Shown: positions 1 through 5,751 of the stretch, one piece after another
Position numbering within the stretch: the stretch's first letter is position 1
Layout of the letters: every line of letters begins with the position of its first letter
Virus record (IMG/VR): IMGVR_UViG_3300006921_000188
Span: 1-21,803 of that record
Length of the DNA stretch: 21,803 nt
Source: a virus
Direction: 5' to 3' (one strand)
Program-made: the position numbers and the translations under genes
Notes under the pieces: generated by a model
What the model was told of the DNA's origin: nothing
Databases searched by the model: none
What the model saw: only the letters and a program-made list of their open reading frames with translations

Positions 1-913
1 CAACTCTCAAATCTCTAATCATGTTGTTTAGAACAGTTAGAGTTAATTGACGAGCAGCACTTGAAGCATAAGAAGCCCCGAAAGATACTTGTGAATCAAG
101 GAATGAACCACTATCACGGTTTGAGCCGTAAATGTGACTTGTTGCTGTTCCATCTGCGTCACCAACAAGGTTTGCAGTTTCCATAGCAGCCAATTCAGCA
201 GTTGATGTGATAACCTTGTATAGAGAAGTATAGTTTCTATCAATGTTAGCAACAGTAGTTGTAGCAACTGCTGAACCTGCATCATAGTTTTCCAAAGGCA
301 TTACAAGCATTTGGTTCTGTACTTCTGAATGGTGCTTACCCATGTCTTCACGAAGTTGCGCTCTAATGTCACCAATTCCGTCATCAATAGCCGCCATTTC
401 CATAGCCAATTCGCTGAAATCAAATTGATGAGCAACGATTTTAGGGCTTGTAAATAGTGTAGTGTAAGTAGGTGCAATTGGGCCTAGACCGTCATTTGCA
501 GTATTTAATCCTGCATTTTCTGGAACGCCACCAATTAGGTCTGCTCTAAGAGTAGATGCACCTAGATTAGTTAGTGAAGTATCGCCTGTAACTCCTACGC
601 TTAGAGAATTACCGCTTCCACCAGCAGGACGCTCTGAAAGAACTCTCCAACCACTAGAAGTGTAAGGTCGCTTTGAAATAACAGATAGTGCATTACACTC
701 TCTATTTAGCATAGACCAAACCTTTTGGCCGTATAGTTGGTTGTAAAGATTACCATTAATACCGCTTGTTGGGTTTGTTTGTGAAGCAGCATCATGACCA
801 GCATGAAGACCGCTTAATCCACCAGCAGCCTTCAATAGTTGATTACCAAAGGCTCCGCCTGTTATTCCGTATGTTTGTGCTTCTAAATCTGCAATTGTGT
901 TAATATAACTCAT
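1..913 (-). CDS. Major capsid protein, HK97-like (3'-truncated by window edge)
   Basis: The open frame starts at ATG 913 and runs off the left edge with about 304 codons and no stop, so the C-terminus is missing. The start follows the protease stop by one base and has a strong GGAGG ribosome-binding site encoded in the last codons of that gene. The protein begins MSYINTIADLEAQTYG, is Ala/Gly/Ser/Thr-rich and has no long coiled-coil delta domain, consistent with a separate scaffold. I infer capsid identity from its position right after a prohead protease-scaffold, its composition and its codon style; no single diagnostic motif is seen. GC content (about 43-48% in sampled lines) and use of TAC, TTC and AAC codons exceed those of most upstream genes, as expected for a very highly expressed structural gene. 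A decoration protein is a less likely alternative. Confidence 0.82.
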   Translation of the reverse strand, partial: MSYINTIADLEAQTYGITGGAFGNQLLKAAGGLSGLHAGHDAASQTNPTSGINGNLYNQLYGQKVWSMLNRECNALSVISKRPYTSSGWRVLSERPAGGSGNSLSVGVTGDTSLTNLGASTLRADLIGGVPENAGLNTANDGLGPIAPTYTTLFTSPKIVAHQFDFSELAMEMAAIDDGIGDIRAQLREDMGKHHSEVQNQMLVMPLENYDAGSAVATTTVANIDRNYTSLYKVITSTAELAAMETANLVGDADGTATSHIYGSNRDSGSFLDSQVSFGASYASSAARQLTLTVLNNMIRDLRV

Positions 914-914
914 T

Positions 915-1568
915 TTAAACGCCTCCTGCCATCTTATGAATTTGTGACCAATCCATTTCAGCCAATTCATCCATACTTGGGAGTTGTATTTGTGCTTCTT
1001 CTTGTGCCTTAATGATTGTTTCCTTTTCAGCAGTTAAAGACTTGCGTAGTTGTGTAAATTCTTCCTTTAGAGAAGCAATTTCGCTTGCAGCATCATAGTT
1101 AGCCTTTGCGATTACGCTTTCTCTTGAAGAAGTTTCAGCAGTAAATCTGTTTTCAAACTGCTTTTGTAGGTTGTCGTAGGCCAACTTTTCAAGTTGTTCT
1201 TGACGGAAAGCCTCGTAAGCCTTCTCGATGTTACCAACGCTCAAATCAAGCGTTTCTAATTCATCATTACCAAATGCCTTAACAACGGGCAAATCAGAAC
1301 TTCGTGGTTTGCCATTGTCAATAACCACACGGTCTGCTGGCTCGCCTATTTCGACACCTGCACCATCTAAAGTAGATACATAGGCTTTAGCCTCAGAATC
1401 ATCCATATATTCTGCTTTTTCATCTTCTAAAGGCATAGCCTTTTCATCGGTTTCCAATGGCATACCTTTTTCATCTTCGGTGTCCATCATCTCATCTTCT
1501 TTCCTAAGAGAATTAACTTCATCCATTAATGAATCTAATTCTGCTAGGGCTTTTTCTAGTTTGCTCAT
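915..1568 (-). CDS. Nested scaffold protein from an in-frame internal start
   Basis: Inside the protease-scaffold gene, ATG 1568 (codon 180) follows GAGGCGAATAAT, a good ribosome-binding site with normal spacing. It falls between the protease domain and the coiled-coil domain, and initiation there would give a 217-aa free scaffold (MSKLEKALAELDSLMDEV...). The sampled GC content changes from about 30-37% upstream to about 38-48% over most of the downstream part, approaching the capsid gene; the first 60 bases after the start are still about 33%. Separately initiated scaffolds nested in protease genes are known, for example lambda Nu3 within gene C. The ribosome-binding site, start and composition change are seen; actual use of the start is inferred. 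Confidence 0.55.
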   Translation of the reverse strand: MSKLEKALAELDSLMDEVNSLRKEDEMMDTEDEKGMPLETDEKAMPLEDEKAEYMDDSEAKAYVSTLDGAGVEIGEPADRVVIDNGKPRSSDLPVVKAFGNDELETLDLSVGNIEKAYEAFRQEQLEKLAYDNLQKQFENRFTAETSSRESVIAKANYDAASEIASLKEEFTQLRKSLTAEKETIIKAQEEAQIQLPSMDELAEMDWSQIHKMAGGV

Positions 1569-2105
1569 ATTATTCGCCTCTGTTTTTTTGTCTTGCTTTA
1601 GTATATCAAATCGTGCTTCTGGGTTTATTCCTTTTTCACATATTGTTACTTCATGTAGTTCTAATTTACTTATTTCATTATAGTCGCCTAATTCTGGATT
1701 ACTTTTCTTTACTTTATGTATAGCCTGTCCTCCAATGCTAAATGACCTTAATGAACCTTTTCTAATGCCTCTGTTTATTTCTTTGGCTTTTTCTATATCA
1801 TCTCTTAACTTAATTACTACAAAGAACCCTACATCATCTACTTCAGTTTTCCATAGTCTTCCTTCTTTGTCTCTATATGATTTTATTACTTCCCCAACTT
1901 GAACATTAGAATGATTAGTCATTACATTTCTAAACTTTGGGTTCTCCATATATTTGTTTACTGCATCGTTAAGTGCTTTGAGTGTGATTAAATCGTTTTG
2001 TTTATCGACTATTTCTATTGAAGCATATCCACCAATCATTAAGTCATCATTAGATTTTAATATCCTTAACTCGTCAGTGTTGTATCTCTTCATTAGAAGT
2101 GACAT
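915..2105 (-). CDS. Prohead maturation protease (XkdF/S78-like) fused to C-terminal scaffold
   Basis: The 396-aa product has two modules. Residues about 20-172 resemble phage prohead serine proteases: a GGYASIEIVDKQNDL strand, candidate catalytic His65 (TNHSNVQVGEV), candidate nucleophile Ser123 in SFSIGG, and an HEVTICEKGINPEA strand near 151-164. Residues about 180-396 are acidic and coiled-coil-rich, as in scaffolds, and end MDWSQIHKMAGGV. The protease would mature the prohead after the scaffold has directed shell assembly. I chose ATG 2105 because it follows GAGG closely and suits the family N-terminus. An in-frame GTG at 2159, overlapping the ligase gene, would give 414 aa but has no ribosome-binding site. 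A DEKxMPLE-type repeat lies at residues 211-230. An internal start at M180 is described separately. The capsid gene follows after one base. Confidence 0.85.
   Translation of the reverse strand: MSLLMKRYNTDELRILKSNDDLMIGGYASIEIVDKQNDLITLKALNDAVNKYMENPKFRNVMTNHSNVQVGEVIKSYRDKEGRLWKTEVDDVGFFVVIKLRDDIEKAKEINRGIRKGSLRSFSIGGQAIHKVKKSNPELGDYNEISKLELHEVTICEKGINPEARFDILKQDKKTEANNMSKLEKALAELDSLMDEVNSLRKEDEMMDTEDEKGMPLETDEKAMPLEDEKAEYMDDSEAKAYVSTLDGAGVEIGEPADRVVIDNGKPRSSDLPVVKAFGNDELETLDLSVGNIEKAYEAFRQEQLEKLAYDNLQKQFENRFTAETSSRESVIAKANYDAASEIASLKEEFTQLRKSLTAEKETIIKAQEEAQIQLPSMDELAEMDWSQIHKMAGGV
930..956 (-). repeat. Copy 1 of the 27-nt direct repeat encoding MDWSQIHKM (scaffold C-terminus)
   Basis: Nine codons for MDWSQIHKM near the end of the protease-scaffold gene. 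The copy at 5171-5197 differs at two positions only (CAT/CAC for His and AAG/AAA for Lys), both silent. In both genes the peptide is followed by a short tail ending AGG(V/Q) whose codons also supply the ribosome-binding site of the next gene. Confidence 0.85.
1416..1475 (-). repeat. Short tandem DEK-x-MPLE repeat in scaffold linker
   Basis: The scaffold linker reads DEKGMPLET, DEKAMPLE, DEKAEYM in succession: two near-identical units and a decayed third. The linker is acidic and probably flexible. Repeat-copy variation between related viruses would be expected. Confidence 0.6.
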
Positions 2106-2134
2106 TTGCCTCAACCCTTCGTTATCCTTTCCAC

Positions 2135-2141
2135 TATATAA
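2135..2141 (-). promoter_or_regulatory. Candidate archaeal-type TATA box before the protease/capsid genes
   Basis: CCTTATATAG on the minus strand lies in one of the few gaps of this operon, about 30 bases before the chosen protease start. An archaeal transcript would begin about 26 bases after the box centre, near 2112, giving a very short leader. TATATA is common in AT-rich DNA, so support is positional only. Confidence 0.3.
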
Positions 2142-2148
2142 GGAACAC

Positions 2149-3453
2149 CTAATCTTCACTAGGTATGGTTAATTTATTGTTCTTATCTTCGTAGATATTC
2201 CATATACCTTCATCACTATCCTCATCAGCAGGGGCTTGTTTATATCCTGTCCATGCAAGCCACATTCTTTTGCCCTTAACAGGCACTACCCTAAGATGTA
2301 ATTTAGTCTCGAATTTATTTCCTTCTAAAAAGTATTCATGATAACCATGCCTTTGAACACCCAATTTAACCTTTCCTGAATCAACAACTTTTTCTCTTTC
2401 AAAGGTTCTGGCAACTTCCGCAGGATATTTACCTGCTTTACCAAACAAATCAAACAGTTCTTTTTGGTTATCTAAATCAACATTCCAATTTATTGATTCA
2501 TCTCCTAGTTTCATAACAATGTTAATATTATCATCTTCTCTAGAATATATCTTAAATTGACCAGATTGATATTTAGAAGGAGTTTTATATGCTTTCATAA
2601 TATTATCCTCTTGCATAATTTTATCATTCTCAGCAAACAACTTTCCTTCCTCAAATGAAATACCTTCTCTATTAGAAGCCCAATCCTTTAACTTCTTGCT
2701 ATTAGATTCCAATACATCTTCATAATCACTAACTTTAGTTTTAACTAAGAAATTATGAATTTCTTTAGGAGTCTTTGCGCCATTTTCTTTCAGATAATTA
2801 AATATAGTGACAGTTAACATGCTTTGTTTAGTTTTCATTATTTCTTCTGCTTTAGATTTCCACATATCTAAATCATTAAGTGCATTTTTAGACATTAAAT
2901 TATCTTCTTCAAACCCATAGATAGTGAATCCATCCATATCGCTTTTAATAATAATAGTGGCTTCTCCGTGAATATGGTCAGTTACAACCATTCCTTTCTT
3001 TAGTGCCTCAACATCATAATTTAATGACTTCTTAGTATCTTTAGATAGTAATTCCAAAGTAACTACTTTATCCGGCATGGTTACTTCTGGAACTTCAATA
3101 ACTTTGGCTGAATAAAGAGTATATCTTTCTCCTGATTTTTTAACTTCATCGACTTTAACTCTAATAATATCTCCTATATCAACAGATATTTTAGTATTAA
3201 GAGCCTTACCTACATCCATATATTTCTTACCTTGTAATTCTTTAATATGTTTTCCTGTTTCTTCTGTAGGGCCAATGTCTATACCCACAGTATAAGAATA
3301 AAGGTTACTCTTAGTCTTCTTCTTATCTAAAACAATAACATCTAAATCAACAAACTTTTTCCACTTAACCCACTTAGGATTCTTTTTAGTACCTATGTAA
3401 TAAGTGGAAGTAGCATCTTTAATTACTACTCCTTCAGAAGTAGGCATATCCAT
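2149..3453 (-). CDS. ATP-dependent DNA ligase, C-terminal part (motifs IV-V, OB fold, extra domain)
   Basis: The 434-aa frame starts at ATG 3453, 28 nt before the end of the frame that carries the ligase N-terminal half. It opens with nucleotidyltransferase motif IV (SEGVVIKD, residues 6-13) and motif V (WVKWKKF, 28-34), then a probable OB fold to about residue 120. These are the parts missing from the preceding frame, so together they make one ligase. No ribosome-binding site precedes ATG 3453, which argues against independent initiation. The rest, about 120-434, is an unusual extension. Its last 149 residues begin at M286, which itself has an internal GAGGAT site (ATG 2598), and contain an HEYFLEG...KLHLRVVPVKGKRMWLAWTG stretch. 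That stretch is faintly like the end of LigD phosphoesterase domains, but no clear catalytic set is visible. Confidence 0.8.
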   Translation of the reverse strand: MDMPTSEGVVIKDATSTYYIGTKKNPKWVKWKKFVDLDVIVLDKKKTKSNLYSYTVGIDIGPTEETGKHIKELQGKKYMDVGKALNTKISVDIGDIIRVKVDEVKKSGERYTLYSAKVIEVPEVTMPDKVVTLELLSKDTKKSLNYDVEALKKGMVVTDHIHGEATIIIKSDMDGFTIYGFEEDNLMSKNALNDLDMWKSKAEEIMKTKQSMLTVTIFNYLKENGAKTPKEIHNFLVKTKVSDYEDVLESNSKKLKDWASNREGISFEEGKLFAENDKIMQEDNIMKAYKTPSKYQSGQFKIYSREDDNINIVMKLGDESINWNVDLDNQKELFDLFGKAGKYPAEVARTFEREKVVDSGKVKLGVQRHGYHEYFLEGNKFETKLHLRVVPVKGKRMWLAWTGYKQAPADEDSDEGIWNIYEDKNNKLTIPSED

Positions 3454-4664
3454 AATTGTTTAGCATATTCTTCAATATCTTTTAAACTATCTGCTTCTCT
3501 TGTATCTTTTTTAGAAGGGAAAACTAAATGTTCAGAAGAACGAGAAGAATAGTTATTAAACAAAGTCTTCATTCTTTCTGATAATTCTTCTTCAACCATA
3601 TTTTGGTCATTATGTCTAATAATATCAAATACATGACACTTTAATTCAGCATCTTTATATTTGCCCTTAAAAACATGAGCAATAGTATCTGCTCTATGCA
3701 AAGGGTCTTCTCCATCAAATAAGATTAATTCTGCATCTAATATACAATCACCGAAATGTTTCTTTTTTAGTTCAGAAACTATGTCTTTACATTTACTAGT
3801 TATGTCCTTTTCATTATACGAATATATTTTAATATTATTATCTATTTTATGTAATTGTATTCTCATACCATCATATTTTTCTTGAACAAACCATTGACCA
3901 CTGAAGCCCTTTAATTCTTTAAGGTCGTCTATTTCAAATATTCTATACATTGGTTTGTTAGGAATCACGAAGTCACTAATAGATTTTTCAGTCTCAGACT
4001 TTTCATCCTTAGATTTCTCAATGTCCTTTAACTCTTCTAAATCTTCTTCATCTTCTTTAGATAGAATCAATAACTCTAATAAGTCCATGCCAGCCTTTAC
4101 TTTAGATTCGACTTTCTTTGAGTCTTTTCCATCCCCATAATGCTCAATAATATAGAGGGGTATGTCCTCTTCTTGTAGGTCAAGTCCTTTTAGACCCACT
4201 GTAATATCGTCAGGTTCGATGTCTTTAACAGCGTAAATGGCTGGATTGATGATTGTTTTATCATGCCTTAACGCATAATGAATAAATTTAACCATAGTCT
4301 CAGGATTATTTAGTAATTCTTCAAGAACACTATCTGTAAAGCGTTTAGCAAAAGGGTCATCAACTAAGTGAGATGAATAACGAACAAGTTTAACTGCTTC
4401 AAATAATTTCTTTGCTTCTTGAGAAGAAGGATTCTTAATCTCTTTATTATCCATTAGGTCTTCATCAATATGCTGTTTTAATTCCTTACCTGCGGCATCT
4501 GCTTCCTCATAAGATGATTTAATGCTATCAACAGCATTACGCCAACGGCCCCCATACTCGCTAGGGTCTGCCTTTGCAGAAAGATAGGCCATTCTTGTTT
4601 TTTCAAACAATCTAAGAATTTCCTCAGAAGGTTGCTTATCCTTCTCTATTGAAGAGAGATTCAT
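3426..4664 (-). CDS. ATP-dependent DNA ligase, N-terminal part (adenylation motifs I-IIIa), frameshifted
   Basis: The 412-aa frame contains ligase motif I EKYDGMR (residues 262-268; K263 is the expected AMP-accepting lysine), motif III ILDAEL (308-313) and motif IIIa HVFDII (344-349). Its first 230 residues are helical and acidic with no confident family match, and sit where other ligases carry a DNA-binding domain. The frame loses the ligase pattern after EEYAKQ and ends a few codons later, while the next frame continues with motif IV. A single missing base, for example in the AAA run near 3460, or a -1 slip would restore one protein of about 840 aa. No classical slippery heptamer is seen. 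The start has GAGG upstream. The ligase would seal nicks in viral DNA; its place between portal and protease is unusual. Confidence 0.85.
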   Translation of the reverse strand: MNLSSIEKDKQPSEEILRLFEKTRMAYLSAKADPSEYGGRWRNAVDSIKSSYEEADAAGKELKQHIDEDLMDNKEIKNPSSQEAKKLFEAVKLVRYSSHLVDDPFAKRFTDSVLEELLNNPETMVKFIHYALRHDKTIINPAIYAVKDIEPDDITVGLKGLDLQEEDIPLYIIEHYGDGKDSKKVESKVKAGMDLLELLILSKEDEEDLEELKDIEKSKDEKSETEKSISDFVIPNKPMYRIFEIDDLKELKGFSGQWFVQEKYDGMRIQLHKIDNNIKIYSYNEKDITSKCKDIVSELKKKHFGDCILDAELILFDGEDPLHRADTIAHVFKGKYKDAELKCHVFDIIRHNDQNMVEEELSERMKTLFNNYSSRSSEHLVFPSKKDTREADSLKDIEEYAKQLWICLLLKE

Positions 4665-4673
4665 TATTGTCCC

Positions 4674-5147
4674 TCAACGATACTTATTAGGTTTACTTAA
4701 AATACCATCAACATTAAATTCACGCACTAGTTCTTGAGACTTTTCAGTAAATTCTTCTTGACCAATACTGCCGTCTTTAAGTCCATCAAGCAGCCCATCT
4801 AAGTCTTTTTCAACTTGTCTAATTAACAACTCAATATCTCTAATTTGCTGTTTATCTGCCTTTACTCCACCTTCGCCTCGAATTGTGTATTTAAGGACAT
4901 CTAAAGACTTTTTAAATTCAGTAACTTCTCCACCTAAACCATATCCTTCTTTTCCATCAGTGTTGGTTTTATATTGAGTGACTTTAGCCGCTTTTGGTTT
5001 CTTTAGTTTTATCTTTTCCATAATGTTATCCTTTTCCAAAGGACTACGGTTATTTTCTAAAGATAGTAGTAGTTCTTCTTTTGCGCTTCTTGCTTTTTCA
5101 ATAGCAAGACTGATTATTCTTTCTTCTTTTGTTACTCTTTCTGGCAT
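4674..5147 (-). CDS. Small charged helical protein, unknown function
   Basis: The 157-aa product is MPERVTKEERIISLAIEKARSAKEE... I chose ATG 5147 because it overlaps the previous stop as TAATG and follows AGGTGG at good spacing; a longer frame to 5192 has no such support. The first about 40 residues form an amphipathic helix, a KLKKPKAAK basic stretch follows, and the second half is acidic and helical. An internal ATG at 5021 (M43) is preceded by AAGGATAACATT, so a shorter basic form is possible. The position between a scaffold-like 78-aa protein and the ligase suggests a head-assembly or virion role, but no family is recognised. Confidence 0.75.
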   Translation of the reverse strand: MPERVTKEERIISLAIEKARSAKEELLLSLENNRSPLEKDNIMEKIKLKKPKAAKVTQYKTNTDGKEGYGLGGEVTEFKKSLDVLKYTIRGEGGVKADKQQIRDIELLIRQVEKDLDGLLDGLKDGSIGQEEFTEKSQELVREFNVDGILSKPNKYR

Positions 5148-5383
5148 TATTGTCCACCTGCTCTTTCCACCATTTTGTGAATTTGTGACCAATCCATACT
5201 ATCAACATCAATAGTAGTGGTATTGTTGTCCATTCTAGGAGTAGGGCTTTCTGCTACTACTAGTCCTGCTTTCATTAAAATATTATCTTTAGCATATAGA
5301 GTCTTTTCTAACGCTTCAACTTTTGCAGATAGAGCCTTTACTATCTCTAACATCTCTTGATTAATTGTATTTTCTTCTGTCAT
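5147..5383 (-). CDS. 78-aa coiled-coil protein with scaffold-type C-terminal DWSQIHKM tag
   Basis: The start overlaps the previous stop (ATGA) and is preceded by AAGGAGG. Residues about 1-40 form a short coiled coil (heptad pattern EMLEIVKALSAKVEALEKTL). A Pro/Thr/Asn linker follows, and the protein ends SMDWSQIHKMVERAGGQ. The nine-residue MDWSQIHKM peptide is identical to that near the C-terminus of the protease-scaffold. I infer a mini-scaffold, scaffold cofactor or competitor that contacts the same partner, probably the capsid protein or portal. No enzymatic motif is present. The identical peptide is seen; the partner is guessed. Confidence 0.8.
   Translation of the reverse strand: MTEENTINQEMLEIVKALSAKVEALEKTLYAKDNILMKAGLVVAESPTPRMDNNTTTIDVDSMDWSQIHKMVERAGGQ
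5171..5197 (-). repeat. Copy 2 of the 27-nt direct repeat encoding MDWSQIHKM (78-aa protein)
   Basis: This is the second copy, in the same orientation about 4.2 kb upstream in the operon, near the 3' end of a 78-codon gene. Amino-acid identity is 9/9 with two silent base differences, suggesting duplication or convergence maintained by selection on the peptide. Confidence 0.85.
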
Positions 5384-5745
5384 TTGGATTCCTCCTTTTT
5401 GCCTCTTGGATAAATTAAATCTTGTAATTGCCTAAAGAGCAGTTCGTACTCCTTACGAAGTTTCGTAGCAGTAGCCACTATATCAACATTCCTTTCATCC
5501 ATTGATTTCATCTTCTTATTTAGTTTCTTATCAGACTTCATTAAGTCTAATTCTTTAAGAGTGTCTATTAGTTCGCCTAACTTAGTAAAGTCTTGACCAA
5601 AAAATTCAGTAGGTTCTGCTGATTGCAAAGTTTTCTTTAGTTTCTTTCTACCTTTAGCATCTAAAGAATCAAGTATCTTTTTAGGAACCTTTTTCTTTTC
5701 TTTAAGAACATAGTCCTCGCCTTCTCCGTAATAATCCCATGTCAT
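5380..5745 (-). CDS. Basic helical protein beginning MTW, unknown function
   Basis: The 121-aa Lys-rich protein starts MTWDYYGEGEDYVLKEKKK. It shares only the MTW start, a later Lys and the DNA around the start codon with the W-motif group, so it is a divergent or degenerate member. The body is helical and Lys-rich (for example KGRKKLKKTL). The previous stop and this start are in the arrangement TAATATG with AGGAATTA upstream. It is followed by an ATGA overlap with the 78-aa gene. A virion-internal or assembly role is inferred from context only. Confidence 0.72.
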   Translation of the reverse strand: MTWDYYGEGEDYVLKEKKKVPKKILDSLDAKGRKKLKKTLQSAEPTEFFGQDFTKLGELIDTLKELDLMKSDKKLNKKMKSMDERNVDIVATATKLRKEYELLFRQLQDLIYPRGKKEESK

Positions 5746-5751
5746 ATTAAT
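5737..5751 (-). promoter_or_regulatory. Start cassette ATTAATATGACATGG (copy at 5745)
   Basis: This 15-nt string spans the previous stop (TAA), the start codon and the MTW codons, with AGGA just upstream. It is identical to the string at 20921-20935 and differs in one base from 8148-8162. The repeat at DNA level suggests that gene 5' ends were copied as units. Confidence 0.6.

Noticed and set aside
43-285. 80-aa minus-strand frame rich in Leu and Gln
   Set aside because: It is another frame of the capsid gene; the capsid frame is open across it, has a proper start at 913 and better codon use.
1580-1592. T-run resembling a terminator
   Set aside because: It lies within the protease-scaffold gene, is the complement of an A-run in Lys codons on the coding strand, and lacks a hairpin.
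3440-3470. Programmed -1 frameshift in the ligase gene
   Set aside because: No X-XXY-YYZ heptamer is in phase and no evident stem-loop was found by eye; a missing base or a real gene break is simpler.
5147-5192. Longer start for the 157-aa gene (MVTNSQNGG...)
   Set aside because: It would overlap the tag-coding end of the 78-aa gene and has no ribosome-binding site; ATG 5147 has AGGTGG and a TAATG junction.
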